A stretch of 64,000 nt of DNA from Rhizobiaceae bacterium (GCA_023953845.1 JAMLJC010000001.1:3854501-3918500); one strand, 5' to 3'; shown: positions 41,220 to 51,022, counted from the stretch's first letter. The notes: generated by a model from the sequence alone, not told the origin. Numbers and translations: made by a program.

Positions 41220-42341
41220 ATGGTCATCGAACATCTCCTCAAGTGGATCAGAACGGCGCGCGTCGCGGAGCGCGCGGCTGCGGCGAGCGCGCTGGCGCGT
41301 ATATTCAACGAGCGGGACCTTTCATTCGAGCAGCGCTGCGCGGCGGAAGCGGCGCTGACATTGCTGATGGACGATCCGTCGGCCAAGGTCCGCATGGCGA
41401 TCGCCGAGGCGCTGTCCATGAGCCGCCACGCACCGCTGCAGATCGTCAGCGCGCTGGCTTCCGATCAGCCCGACGTCGCCGCGATGATCATTGCCCGGTC
41501 GCCGCTGCTCACCGATTCGGATCTGGTCGAGCGCGTCGCGGATGGCAGCGTGGCGACGCAGAAGCTCATCGCCGGCCGCCCTCGCGTCTCGCTTCAGGTC
41601 GCCGCCGCTTTGGCGGAACTCGCCGAAGTGGAGGCATGCGTCGTCCTTGCCCGCAATTCCGGCGCCGAGATCGCGACGATCAGCTTCAGGCGTATGATCG
41701 AACGGCATGGAGACAATGCCGGGCTTCGCGGTGCTCTGCTCGAACATCCGGCGCTGCCGTCCGATTGCCGGCATATGCTCGTCATACGCGTCGGCGAAGT
41801 TCTCAAGCAATCCACTCTGCTGCAGCGCGCGATCGGTGCGACACGCGCCGAGCGGGTGACACGCGACGCCTGCGTCCGCGCATCGCTTACGCTGATCGAC
41901 GGGACGCCCACGGAGGAGCACGCTGCCCTGGTCGAGCATCTGCGCCTGTCGGGCGAACTCACCGCCAGCTTCGTGATCCGCACGGTCGCCCATGGCAAGA
42001 TCGATTTCTTCGGCGCCAGCCTGATCGCGCTTACGGGGCAGGCGGAGCATCGCGTTCGCGCGCTGCTCGCCAATGGTCAGGATCTGGCGGTATCGGCCTT
42101 GATGCGCGCCGCCGGCCTCGCCGACTCCATCCACCGCGTCATCCTCGCCGCGCTGAAGGTCTGGCGTGAAGTGGCGAGCGGCAAACGCATTGCCGGCGCC
42201 CAGGAAGTGTCCTGGTTGATGCTCAGGGAGATCGGCGGCCAGTCGGCCGAAGGCGACATGGCCGCGCTGCTGCGCTCGATCCATATCGACGCGTTGCGCG
42301 ACAATGCGCGGGGACATGCGTTGGCGATAGCGGCGGCGTGA
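41220..42341 (+). CDS. DUF2336 domain protein
   Basis: A 373-residue, mainly helical alphaproteobacterial protein of the DUF2336 type. The first 150 residues look like HEAT-type repeats (RAAAASALARIF, SAKVRMAIAEALS, VATQKLIAGRPRVSLQVAAALAE). No signal peptide or membrane segment. The ATG at 41220 with AAAAGG is chosen; an in-frame start 36 codons upstream would read through the MaoC promoter area. Function unknown; some members of the family have been linked to cell-cycle or signalling genes, but nothing here shows that. It converges with parE. Confidence 0.75.
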   Translation: MVIEHLLKWIRTARVAERAAAASALARIFNERDLSFEQRCAAEAALTLLMDDPSAKVRMAIAEALSMSRHAPLQIVSALASDQPDVAAMIIARSPLLTDSDLVERVADGSVATQKLIAGRPRVSLQVAAALAELAEVEACVVLARNSGAEIATISFRRMIERHGDNAGLRGALLEHPALPSDCRHMLVIRVGEVLKQSTLLQRAIGATRAERVTRDACVRASLTLIDGTPTEEHAALVEHLRLSGELTASFVIRTVAHGKIDFFGASLIALTGQAEHRVRALLANGQDLAVSALMRAAGLADSIHRVILAALKVWREVASGKRIAGAQEVSWLMLREIGGQSAEGDMAALLRSIHIDALRDNARGHALAIAAA

Positions 42342-42362
42342 CCGGCTCGCCGGAAAAAATGC

Positions 42363-44414
42363 CTAAATATCGAGCGCTTCGGCTTCGGCGAACTCCGCCC
42401 GCTCCTGGATGAAGCGGAAGCGCGCCTCCGGCTTCGTGCCCATCAGCGCATCCACCGCATTCTTCGTGGCGTCCTCTGCGTCCAGAACCTCGACACGCAG
42501 CAAGGTGCGCTTTTTCGGGTCCATGGTCGTTTCCTTGAGCTGGCTCGCCATCATCTCACCGAGGCCCTTGAAGCGACCGATCTCGACCTTGCCGCGCCCG
42601 GTGAACTCCGTCTTGAGCAACTCGTCCTTATGGGCGTCGTCACGGGCGTACATGATCTTGCCACCCTGGCTGATGCGATAAAGGGGCGGCACGGCCATGT
42701 AGAGATGCCCGCCGCGCACGAGCTGCGGCATCTCCTGATAGAAGAAGGTGATGAGCAGCGACGCGATATGCGCGCCGTCGACGTCGGCGTCGGTCATGAT
42801 GATCACGCGGTCGTACCGCAGATCGTCGTCGCGATATTTCGAACGCGTGCCGCAGCCCAGCGCCTGTATCAGGTCCGAAATCTGCTGGTTGGCGGCGAGC
42901 TTGTCGCTGCCCGCGCTGGCGACGTTGAGGATCTTGCCACGCAGCGGCAGCACGGCCTGCATGGCGCGGTTCCGCGCCTGCTTGGCGGAGCCGCCGGCCG
43001 AGTCGCCTTCGACGATGAAGATTTCGGCGCCTGCAGCGGCGTTCTGGGTGCAGTCGGCGAGTTTGCCGGGCAGCCGCAGCTTGCGCACGGCAGACTTGCG
43101 GCTGATCTCCTTCTCCTGTCGCCGGCGAACGCGCTCGTCGGCGCGCGCGATGACCCATTCCAGAAGCTTCGACGCCTCCTGCGGATTGTCCGCCAGCCAG
43201 TGGTCGAAGGGATCGCGGAGCGCCGTCTCGACGATGCGCTGCGCCTCGATGGTCGCCAGCCGGTCCTTGGTCTGGCCGACGAACTCCGGCTCGCGGATAA
43301 ACACCGAAAGCATGCCCGCCGCCGAGATCATCACGTCTTCGCTGGTGACGATCGATGCGCGTTTGTTGCCCGTCAGATCGGCATAGGCCTTTAGGCCGCG
43401 CATCAGCACGTTGCGGAAGCCGGTTTCGTGCGTGCCCCCTTCGCCGGTCGGGATGGTGTTGCAGTAGGAGTTGACGAAACCGTCGCCGCCATACCAGGTC
43501 ACGGCCCACTCCACCGATCCGTGGCCGCCCTGACGCTCGCTCTTGCCGGCGAACACCTCCCGCGTCACCTGGAACTCGTCGCCCAGCGAGGCGATGAGAT
43601 AGTCCTTCAAGCCGCCGGGAAAATGGAACTCGGCCTTCGCCGGGGTCGAATCCTTCTCCTTTATCAACGACGGATCGCAGGACCAGCGGATGTTCACGCC
43701 GCCGAAGAGGTAGGCCTTGGAACGCGCCATGCGGTAGAGCCGGGCCGGCTCGAAGACGTGGCCCTTGAATATCTGCGGGTCGGGATGGAAGCGGGTGCGC
43801 GTGCCGCGCCGGTTATGGACCTCGCCCAGGTGTTCGAGCTTGCCTTGGGGAACGCCACGCGAAAAGCGCTGGCGGTAGAGCTGGCGGCCGCGCGCCACCT
43901 CGACTTCCAGCATGTCCGACAGCGCGTTGACCACCGAAACGCCGACCCCATGCAGGCCGCCGGACGTCTCATAGACCTTGGAATCGAATTTGCCGCCGGA
44001 ATGCAGCGTCGTCATGATGACTTCGAGTGCCGACTTGTTCTTGAACTTCGGATGCGGATCGACGGGAATGCCGCGGCCGTTGTCCGTCACCGTCAGGAAG
44101 CCGTCTGCTCCGAGTTCGACATCGATGAACGTCGCGTGCCCGGCGACCGCTTCGTCCATCGAATTGTCGATGACCTCGGCGAAGAGATGATGCAGCGCCT
44201 TTTCGTCGGTGCCGCCGATATACATGCCCGGACGCCGCCGGACCGGCTCGAGGCCTTCGAGAACCTCGATGTCCGCGGCGCTATAGCTGTCGCTGGCGTC
44301 CTTCACCGCTCCCCGCCGGGCGGCTTGCGCCAGCGGTTCGGCAGTCTTCACCGGCGCGCGCGCCATTCCCGGCCGCCGTTCCAAGCTGCCGAAGAGGTCG
44401 TTGCCGTCATCCAT
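42363..44414 (-). CDS. parE: DNA topoisomerase IV subunit B
   Basis: A 683-residue GHKL ATPase subunit of topoisomerase IV, which separates linked daughter chromosomes. RRPGMYIGGTDEKALHHL, IDNSMDEAVAGH, VTDNGRGIPVDPHPKF and GGLHGVGVSVVNALS form the ATPase site; EGDSAGGSAKQARNR and MTDADVDGAHI form the TOPRIM metal site. The Ile-Gly-Gly after MY and QLKETTMDPKKRTLLRVE support ParE over GyrB, though such calls rest on family comparison. ParC is not in the window. Confidence 0.95.
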   Translation of the reverse strand: MDDGNDLFGSLERRPGMARAPVKTAEPLAQAARRGAVKDASDSYSAADIEVLEGLEPVRRRPGMYIGGTDEKALHHLFAEVIDNSMDEAVAGHATFIDVELGADGFLTVTDNGRGIPVDPHPKFKNKSALEVIMTTLHSGGKFDSKVYETSGGLHGVGVSVVNALSDMLEVEVARGRQLYRQRFSRGVPQGKLEHLGEVHNRRGTRTRFHPDPQIFKGHVFEPARLYRMARSKAYLFGGVNIRWSCDPSLIKEKDSTPAKAEFHFPGGLKDYLIASLGDEFQVTREVFAGKSERQGGHGSVEWAVTWYGGDGFVNSYCNTIPTGEGGTHETGFRNVLMRGLKAYADLTGNKRASIVTSEDVMISAAGMLSVFIREPEFVGQTKDRLATIEAQRIVETALRDPFDHWLADNPQEASKLLEWVIARADERVRRRQEKEISRKSAVRKLRLPGKLADCTQNAAAGAEIFIVEGDSAGGSAKQARNRAMQAVLPLRGKILNVASAGSDKLAANQQISDLIQALGCGTRSKYRDDDLRYDRVIIMTDADVDGAHIASLLITFFYQEMPQLVRGGHLYMAVPPLYRISQGGKIMYARDDAHKDELLKTEFTGRGKVEIGRFKGLGEMMASQLKETTMDPKKRTLLRVEVLDAEDATKNAVDALMGTKPEARFRFIQERAEFAEAEALDI

Positions 44415-44639
44415 ACGCGATCTCGTTGCCCTTACGAATCAAATCCATAGTGCCATTTTTCAGCGTCGGGATCGATCATGTTCGATCTATGTTCCGTTCA
44501 AAGATTCGCGCCGGATGGAACGGTTCGATAACCAAGCGCTCCAAAATACCCCCGGATACACCCTGTCTGATTCCTGAAGTTTTAAGAATGGCGCGTAGCC
44601 TGCCTGCATAAAAAGACGTGGGCGTGCAGGGATTGGGCT

Positions 44640-45671
44640 TTGAAACGTAAGATCATCACCATGATCGGCATTGCCGCTGTGATGGGAGCTGTCTCCATAT
44701 TCGCAGCGGACGCCTGGATCAAGAGAGCGGCCAGCGAAAGAGCGCGCGCCATGGCGGACAACGCGCCGAAGCCGGCGCCTGCCGAGCCCGCCGTCGAGTT
44801 CAAGACGATCGTCGTCGCCAGGGAGCCATTGCGCTTCGGCATGCCGCTGGATCGCGTGCAACTCGCCGAGATCCCATGGCCGCAGGAAGCGATGCCGCAG
44901 GGCGCCTTTGCGTCGATCGACGGGCTGTTTGCCGAAGGATCGCGCGTCGTGCTCACGCCGATCGAACCGAATGAGCCGGTATTGCTCGCCAAGCTTTCCG
45001 GTCCGAACGGCCGCGCCACGCTGTCGAACCTGCTGACGCCGGGCATGCGCGCCGTGACCATCAAGACCGACGAGATCGCCGGCGTCGGCGGTTTCGTGAC
45101 GCCGGGCGACCGGGTCGACGTCGTGCTGACCCGCGACGCCGGCGAGATCGAGGAAGTCCAGAAGAACGCGCAGGGCGCTTCAGGGTCGACAATCACCACG
45201 GAGGTGGTCGTCGAGAACGCCAAGGTTCTTTCCGTCGGCCAGGCCGCCGACGAACGCCAGACGGCCCCTCAGGTCGCAAGCTCGGTCACGATCGAGGTGA
45301 CGACCGCGGGGGCGCAGAAGATCGCGCTCGCCCGCAATGTCGGCAGCCTGTCGCTCACGCTGCGCGCCAGCGCCGAGGACGACGGAAGCGGCACGGGCCT
45401 GACCACGATCTCGGCCTTCAGCGGATCGGCCGCGAGCCGTGCGATGGAGAAGGTCAGCAAGCTGATCACCTCCGCGACGGAAGAGCCTGAGGGACCGAAG
45501 CACAAGACGGTGATCGTCACCCGTGCGCTGGACTCGAAGCCTTATCAGGTGGTCGTGCCGCCCAAGGGAGCGAAGGGCGCCCAGGCAAGGTCCGGGACCG
45601 CTGGCGGCGCAGGGGTCGGAGAGCCTGTGGTTCTCACCGTTACGGGCGAACAGAACGCACCGACGAACTGA
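44640..45671 (+). CDS. cpaB: Flp/Tad pilus assembly protein CpaB
   Basis: A 343-residue CpaB/RcpC. An N-terminal membrane anchor (about residues 5-24) is followed by a SAF domain (VVAREPLRFGMPLDRVQLAEIPWP, about 55-110) and the RcpC domain (DEIAGVGGFVTPGDRVDVVLT). The start is TTG at 44640 giving MKRKIITM; the next ATG would remove the positive n-region. It is the first gene of the tad operon; the 225 bases before it must carry the promoter, but I could not place one. Confidence 0.92.
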   Translation: MKRKIITMIGIAAVMGAVSIFAADAWIKRAASERARAMADNAPKPAPAEPAVEFKTIVVAREPLRFGMPLDRVQLAEIPWPQEAMPQGAFASIDGLFAEGSRVVLTPIEPNEPVLLAKLSGPNGRATLSNLLTPGMRAVTIKTDEIAGVGGFVTPGDRVDVVLTRDAGEIEEVQKNAQGASGSTITTEVVVENAKVLSVGQAADERQTAPQVASSVTIEVTTAGAQKIALARNVGSLSLTLRASAEDDGSGTGLTTISAFSGSAASRAMEKVSKLITSATEEPEGPKHKTVIVTRALDSKPYQVVVPPKGAKGAQARSGTAGGAGVGEPVVLTVTGEQNAPTN

Positions 45672-45706
45672 ACAACGGCTGGGGAGCCGTGATTAGGGGA
45701 CGGGGA

Positions 45707-47137
45707 ATGAACAGCTGGACTCGGAATACGGCTGGGATCGCGATGATCCGGAAAGGCGCCGTGGCTTTCGCGGCGGCGATCCTGGCGGGAACGTTCGTGC
45801 TGGTGCAGCAGACGGAGGTTCGCGCCGCCGATGGGGTCATCCGGATTTCCTCCACAAAGCCGGCGTCGGTGAAGATCGCCAAGGGCAAGCCGCGCACCAT
45901 CAAGACCGACGTGCCGTTCTACGAGATCGTGATCGGCGATCCGGAAGTCGCGAACATCAATCCGCTGACCGACCAGTCATTCTATGTGCTCGGCAACAAT
46001 CTCGGCACCACCGCCATCGCGCTGTTCGACCAGAACAAGCAACTTGTCGGAACCGTCGATATCGAGGTGACGCTCGACACCGACCGCCTGGCGAGCACGA
46101 TCCGCGACACGGTCCCGGATGCCGACATCAAGGTGAAGTCGGCTAACGGTCGTCTGGTTCTGTCTGGCGAGGCCAAGGACGCGGTCGCGGCTGAAAAGGC
46201 GCAGCAGATCGCGTCCGAGTTCTCCGGCTCGGAAAACGTCATCAATTCCGTCAACATCTCCTCGTCGCAACAGGTCCAGCTCAACGTCCGCTTTGTGGAG
46301 ATCAACCGCCAGGTCGGCCGCGAACTCGGAACGACGCTGAATGCGTCCTACTTCGGCAGCAACGGCGGCATCAGCTTCAATTCCGCGCCCAAGAGCACGT
46401 CCTCCACGCCCGCGGGCCAGATCATAGGCGGCCTGATAACTGGCGGCTGGACGATCGACATGGCGATCAAGGCGCTGGAGGACCGCGGCGTGGCGCGTTT
46501 GCTCGCCGAGCCCAATCTCATCGCCCGCTCCGGCGAGAAGGCCAGCTTCCTTGCCGGCGGCGAATTTCCGATCCCGATCTCGGAAGACGACAACAAGATC
46601 ACCGTCACCTACAAGAAGTACGGCGTCAGCCTGGATTTCAAGCCGACCGTGCTGAAGGACGGGCTTATCAGCCTCGACATCGAGCCGGAAGTGTCGTCGG
46701 TCGACACATCCGCCTCCTATCAGGTCGGCAACATCGCCATTCCCGGTTTCATCGTGCGGCGCGCCAGCACGTCGATCGACCTCAAGAGCGGCCAGAGCTT
46801 CATGATCGCCGGCCTGCTGCAGAGCGAGAACAGTCTCGGCAACCAGCGCGTGCCGGGAGTGGGCCAGATGCCGGTCATTGGCGCGCTGTTCTCGTCGAAG
46901 GCCTATCAGCGTCGGGAGACCGATCTGGTGATGATCGTGACGCCGCATCTGGTGAAGCCGATAGACCCGACGAAGAAGGTAATGACACCGGTCGACCAGA
47001 TGGCACCCGGAAACGACGCGGATTTCTTCCTCGGCAATGTCGAGGAGGTGAAGGTGTCCGACGCGAACCGCGCGCTGTCGTCTTCGCGCCGCAGTGCGGC
47101 GCCTAAGTCCGGCCACTTCCTCGATCTCTCGGAGTAG
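45707..47137 (+). CDS. cpaC: Flp/Tad pilus outer-membrane secretin CpaC
   Basis: A 476-residue secretin (RcpA/CpaC) forming the outer-membrane pore. Signal peptide to about VRAADG, then the N-terminal pilus secretin domain (VPFYEIVIGDPEVANINPLTDQSFYVLG), a BON-like segment and the secretin core (VQLNVRFVEINRQVGRELG, ARLLAEPNLIARSGEKASFLAGGE, VPGVGQMPVIGALF). The ATG at 45707 with GGGGACGGGGA is chosen; GTG at 45689 is a plausible alternative. Confidence 0.93.
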   Translation: MNSWTRNTAGIAMIRKGAVAFAAAILAGTFVLVQQTEVRAADGVIRISSTKPASVKIAKGKPRTIKTDVPFYEIVIGDPEVANINPLTDQSFYVLGNNLGTTAIALFDQNKQLVGTVDIEVTLDTDRLASTIRDTVPDADIKVKSANGRLVLSGEAKDAVAAEKAQQIASEFSGSENVINSVNISSSQQVQLNVRFVEINRQVGRELGTTLNASYFGSNGGISFNSAPKSTSSTPAGQIIGGLITGGWTIDMAIKALEDRGVARLLAEPNLIARSGEKASFLAGGEFPIPISEDDNKITVTYKKYGVSLDFKPTVLKDGLISLDIEPEVSSVDTSASYQVGNIAIPGFIVRRASTSIDLKSGQSFMIAGLLQSENSLGNQRVPGVGQMPVIGALFSSKAYQRRETDLVMIVTPHLVKPIDPTKKVMTPVDQMAPGNDADFFLGNVEEVKVSDANRALSSSRRSAAPKSGHFLDLSE

Positions 47138-47141
47138 CACG

Positions 47142-47417
47142 ATGAAGCGCCTTTCCCTGCTCGCGATCGCGCTGGCGGCCAGCGGCTGCACCAGCGACCA
47201 GACCATGCGGATGGACGGCGTCACCCCCGGCGCGGGCGAGGCGATCGCCGCCAACATGGTGATGCAGATGGTCGATCCGTGGCCTACGGGCGTCGACGAC
47301 ACCGAGCTTCTCGTTCCGGCGCAGCGGGCCGCTCAGGCCGCCGAAGCGCAAGCGTCCGGCAAGGTGACGGGCGAGGACAGCGGCCGCGCGACGTCGTCTT
47401 CCGTCGTCTCAGACTGA
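47142..47417 (+). CDS. small lipoprotein in the CpaD position
   Basis: A 91-residue lipoprotein. The lipobox LAASGC puts the lipidated cysteine at 16; the mature part contains GAGEAIAANMVMQMVDPWPTG and an Ala/Glu-rich end. It occupies the place where a full CpaD/TadZ-partner lipoprotein of about 200 residues is usual, so it may be a shortened functional equivalent that pilots or stabilises the secretin. GGAG precedes the ATG and the CpaE gene follows after eight bases. Confidence 0.78.
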   Translation: MKRLSLLAIALAASGCTSDQTMRMDGVTPGAGEAIAANMVMQMVDPWPTGVDDTELLVPAQRAAQAAEAQASGKVTGEDSGRATSSSVVSD

Positions 47418-47425
47418 GGTTCGAC

Positions 47426-48640
47426 ATGGCAGCCCAGACCACCCCGAAGACGATCCTGCTGGTATCGACCGACAAGGCTTTCGTGCAGGATGCGCGCGCG
47501 GCCTTCGCGACATCGGAAAAGATCACCGTCGTTGCGGTCGAGAAACCTGTGACCGATCTGCGGGGCGAGATCCACGATGCCGAAGGCGACGCCGTCATCA
47601 TCGATCTCGATGCCTCCAGGCTCGACCAGATCGAATCCCTGCAGCGTATCGTGCGCCGGCTTGAAGGCCGGACCCCGATCGTCGTCGTCACGCGGGAGTT
47701 CAACGCCGCTGCGGTGCGCATACTCGTCCAGCTTCAGATCGCGGACTTCCTGACCAAGCCGTTGACGACAGCCGATCTCGTGCGCTCGTGCTTGCGCGCC
47801 TTGCAAGGGCAGGGCAGGGACGAAAGCACGGAATCTGAAATCTACACCTTCATGCCGGCGGCCGGCGGCGTGGGCACGACCACGCTGGCCCTCCAGACGG
47901 CATTCCAGCTCCATAATTCCGTCTCACGCGGCGCCTCGACCTGCATTGTCGACCTGAATTTCCAGCAGGGCGCCTGCGCGGAGTATCTGGACCTCGATCC
48001 GCGCTTCGACATCACGGAGATCGAGAACCAGCCCGAGCGCCTCGACCGCCAGCTTCTCGATGCCATGCTGTCGAAACATGCGAGCGGCCTTTGCGTGCTG
48101 GCGGCGCCGACGAAGCCGTCCGAGATGCGTTCGTTCAACACCGACGTCGTCGTGCGCATGCTCGACCTCGTCTCGGCCTATTTCGACAATGTTGTCATCG
48201 ACATGCCGCGCACGTGGTTCCCGTGGACCGAAACGGTGCTGCTCGGCTCCAACCGCCTCTACATCGTGTCGGAAATGACGGTTCCGTGCCTGCGCCACAC
48301 GCAGCGTCTCATCCAGGCGATCTACGAGACGGTCGGCAAGGAAGTGAAGCCCAACGTCATCGTCAATCGTTTCGAGCAGCGCATGTTCGAGAACGGCATC
48401 AAGCAGGCCGACGTCCAGGCGATCCTCGGCGAGCATTTCGTCGGCGGTATTTCCAACAATTACAAGCTGGTGCGCGAAGCTGTTGATCGCGGCGTGCCGC
48501 TGCAACAGATCGATCCGCGCGCCAACGTCATCGCCGATCTCAGGCGCATCATCCTGCCGGAAGAGGTGGAAGCCGAGGAGCAGAAGTCGAAGTCGTTCCT
48601 GTCGTTCGGCCGCAGTCTGCTTGGGAAGAAGAAGGCATGA
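47426..48640 (+). CDS. cpaE: Flp/Tad pilus assembly protein CpaE/TadZ, Walker lysines absent
   Basis: A 404-residue protein. Residues about 8-126 form a receiver-like domain (KTILLVSTDKAFVQDA, VIIDLDA, ADFLTKPL), followed by a MinD/ParA-like domain. The P-loop reads FMPAAGGVGTTTLA: the signature lysine of the deviant Walker motif is Ala146 and the GKT lysine is Thr151. It likely localises the pilus machine at the pole, perhaps without normal ATP hydrolysis. The ATG at 47426 follows GAGG. The stop overlaps cpaF by ATGA. Confidence 0.92.
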   Translation: MAAQTTPKTILLVSTDKAFVQDARAAFATSEKITVVAVEKPVTDLRGEIHDAEGDAVIIDLDASRLDQIESLQRIVRRLEGRTPIVVVTREFNAAAVRILVQLQIADFLTKPLTTADLVRSCLRALQGQGRDESTESEIYTFMPAAGGVGTTTLALQTAFQLHNSVSRGASTCIVDLNFQQGACAEYLDLDPRFDITEIENQPERLDRQLLDAMLSKHASGLCVLAAPTKPSEMRSFNTDVVVRMLDLVSAYFDNVVIDMPRTWFPWTETVLLGSNRLYIVSEMTVPCLRHTQRLIQAIYETVGKEVKPNVIVNRFEQRMFENGIKQADVQAILGEHFVGGISNNYKLVREAVDRGVPLQQIDPRANVIADLRRIILPEEVEAEEQKSKSFLSFGRSLLGKKKA

Positions 48641-50052
48641 GCTCGCGCTTCTCCACGCTTCAGGGGCGCAGCGCGGCGCCGGTCAAGCAGGCGGAGCATC
48701 CCGCTCCGGCCGCCAGCGCTGTCATCCTGCCGGCGATGCGGCCGGCGGCGCCCCGGCCGGAATCGGTGGGCATCAAGAGCAATCGCGTGCTCGACGCCCG
48801 CGACCGCATCCATCGCATGCTGATCGAGGAGATCAACCTCGTCGCGCTGGAGCGATTGCCCCGGCCGGAAATGCGCAAGCAGGTCCACGACTTCGTGTCG
48901 GAGAAGATCCGCGAAGAGCGCATGGCAATCAATGTGGCGGAACTCGATGCGCTGGTCGACGACATCGTTGACGAGATGGTCGGACTGGGGCCGCTGGAGC
49001 CTCTGCTCAAGGACCCTGACATCGCCGACATCCTCATCAATGGGCATCGCAGTTGCTTTGTCGAAAAGAAGGGCAAGCTGACGCAGGTCCAGATCCCGTT
49101 CAAGGATGAGGCGCACCTGCTGCGCATCGTCAACAAGATCGTGGCGGCCGTCGGCAGGCGCGTGGACGAGTCCCAGCCCATGGTCGACGCCCGCATGAGC
49201 GATGGCTCGCGCTTCAACGCCGCGATCCGCCCCATTGCCGTGGACGGGCCGCTGATCTCGATCCGCAAATTCTCCAAGCACAAGCTGGGCCTGAACCAGC
49301 TGGTGGAGTTCGGCGCGCTCACACAGAACATGGCGGAGGTGCTGGCGGCCGCGGTCCACGCCCGCAAGACAACCATCATCTCGGGAGGCACGGGCACCGG
49401 CAAGACGACCATGCTCAACGCCCTCTCGGCCTATATCTCCGAGGACGAACGCCTGATCACCATCGAGGACGCAGCCGAGCTTCAGCTCCAGCAGCCGCAT
49501 GTGGCGCGCATGGAAACCCGCCCGGCCAACGTTGAGGGACATGGCGAGCTTAAGCAGCGCGATCTCGTCAAGAACGCGCTGCGCATGCGCCCCGACCGCG
49601 TCATTCTCGGCGAGTGTCGCGGCGAGGAAGCCTTCGACATGCTTCAGGCCATGAACACCGGTCATGAAGGGTCGATGGCCACGATCCACGCCAATACCCC
49701 CCGCGACGCCATCGGTCGCCTGGAGCAGATGCTCGGCATGACCGGCATGCCGATGACGGTCCAGTCGATCCGCAGCCAGATCTCCAGCGCCCTCGACATC
49801 ATCGTGCAGCTTACCCGCCTGTCCGACGGCAAGCGCAAGGTGACCAGCGTCGCGGAAGTCACCGGCATGGAAGGCGACGTCATCCAGATGCAGGAGATTT
49901 TCCGTTTCGTGCGCACCGGCATGGAGCCGGACGGCAAGATACAGGGCTATTTCGAGGCGACCGGCCTGCGTCCGCGCTTCCTCGAGGATCTGCGCGCCAT
50001 GGGCATCGAGTTCCCGGGCAAGTATTTCGAACCCGGCAAACCGCAGGCCTGA
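48637..50052 (+). CDS. cpaF: Tad pilus/secretion ATPase CpaF (TadA)
   Basis: A 471-residue type II/IV secretion ATPase that powers pilus assembly. Walker A SGGTGTGKTT has Lys256; ERLITIEDAAELQLQQPH, MRPDRVILGECRGEEAFDMLQAMNTGHEGSM and the histidine box ATIHANTPRDA complete the site. The first 60 residues are a variable linker. It is coupled to cpaE by ATGA and six bases separate it from tadB. Confidence 0.97.
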   Translation: MSSRFSTLQGRSAAPVKQAEHPAPAASAVILPAMRPAAPRPESVGIKSNRVLDARDRIHRMLIEEINLVALERLPRPEMRKQVHDFVSEKIREERMAINVAELDALVDDIVDEMVGLGPLEPLLKDPDIADILINGHRSCFVEKKGKLTQVQIPFKDEAHLLRIVNKIVAAVGRRVDESQPMVDARMSDGSRFNAAIRPIAVDGPLISIRKFSKHKLGLNQLVEFGALTQNMAEVLAAAVHARKTTIISGGTGTGKTTMLNALSAYISEDERLITIEDAAELQLQQPHVARMETRPANVEGHGELKQRDLVKNALRMRPDRVILGECRGEEAFDMLQAMNTGHEGSMATIHANTPRDAIGRLEQMLGMTGMPMTVQSIRSQISSALDIIVQLTRLSDGKRKVTSVAEVTGMEGDVIQMQEIFRFVRTGMEPDGKIQGYFEATGLRPRFLEDLRAMGIEFPGKYFEPGKPQA

Positions 50053-50058
50053 ACGAGA

Positions 50059-51015
50059 ATGGGCAGCGAGCTCTTCCTGATCTATGCGGCGGTGGGCCTG
50101 ACGGCGATCATGATCGCCGAGGCGATCTACCTCATGCTGTCTTCCAGTCAGGACAGGCGCGCCGCGATCAACCGCCGCATGAAGCTCCAGGACAAGCGGC
50201 TGACGCAAGAGCAGGTGCTGATCCAGTTGCGCAAGGAGCGCGGCGTCGACGGCGGCAAGTCGCTGTTCACGCCCGCCGGGCTGCGCGCGTTGCGCATCCA
50301 GTCCGGCCTGACGACGCCGCTCCCGCAATTCCTGCTGAAGACCTCCGGCGCGGCGCTGGTGGTCACCCTGCTCGCTGTCTGGAAAGGTTTGCCTCTGCTC
50401 TTCTCGCCGCCGCTTTTCGTGGCGCTTTCGATGCTCTTCCCGATCTTCGCCATGAAATATCTGCTTGGCCGCCGTCACAAGATGTTCGGCATGCAGTTGC
50501 CGGAGGCGATCGAGCTCATCACGCGCGGCCTCAAGGCGGGTCATCCGGTGCCGGTGGCGATCGCCATGGTGGCGCGCGAGATGCCCGACCCGATCGGCAC
50601 GGAATTCGGCGTCATCGCCGACGAGGTGACCTACGGCTCCGATCTGATCACCGCGCTCCAGAACATGTTCGAGCGCGTCGGCCACGAGGATCTGCCGCTT
50701 TTCGTCACGGCGGTCTCGATCCAGAGCACGACCGGCGGCAATCTGCGCGAAATCCTTGACGGTCTCGCCACGGTCATCCGCGAGCGCGGCAAGCTCAGGC
50801 GCAAGGTGCGCTCGATCTCCACCGAAGGGCGCATGTCGGCCTATATCCTCACCGCGGTGCCCGCGCTGCTGTTCGCAGGCATCATGGTGCTGATGCCGAA
50901 ATTCTACAGCGAGGTCTGGGGCGAGCCGATGACCTGGTATCTGCTCGGCGGTTCGATCTCCTGGCTGATGCTGGGTAATCTGATGATGTTCAAGATGGCC
51001 AATTTCAAGTTCTAG
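50059..51015 (+). CDS. tadB: Tad pilus inner-membrane platform protein TadB
   Basis: A 318-residue T2SSF-family membrane protein. One helix at the N-terminus, two near residues 95-135, the cytoplasmic F domain (LPEAIELITRGLKAGHPVPVAIAMVAREMPDP, GGNLREILDGLATVIRERGKLRRKV) and two C-terminal helices are visible. It forms the platform with TadC on which the CpaF motor acts. It lies seven bases before tadC. Confidence 0.94.
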   Translation: MGSELFLIYAAVGLTAIMIAEAIYLMLSSSQDRRAAINRRMKLQDKRLTQEQVLIQLRKERGVDGGKSLFTPAGLRALRIQSGLTTPLPQFLLKTSGAALVVTLLAVWKGLPLLFSPPLFVALSMLFPIFAMKYLLGRRHKMFGMQLPEAIELITRGLKAGHPVPVAIAMVAREMPDPIGTEFGVIADEVTYGSDLITALQNMFERVGHEDLPLFVTAVSIQSTTGGNLREILDGLATVIRERGKLRRKVRSISTEGRMSAYILTAVPALLFAGIMVLMPKFYSEVWGEPMTWYLLGGSISWLMLGNLMMFKMANFKF

Positions 51016-51022
51016 ACCCCGG

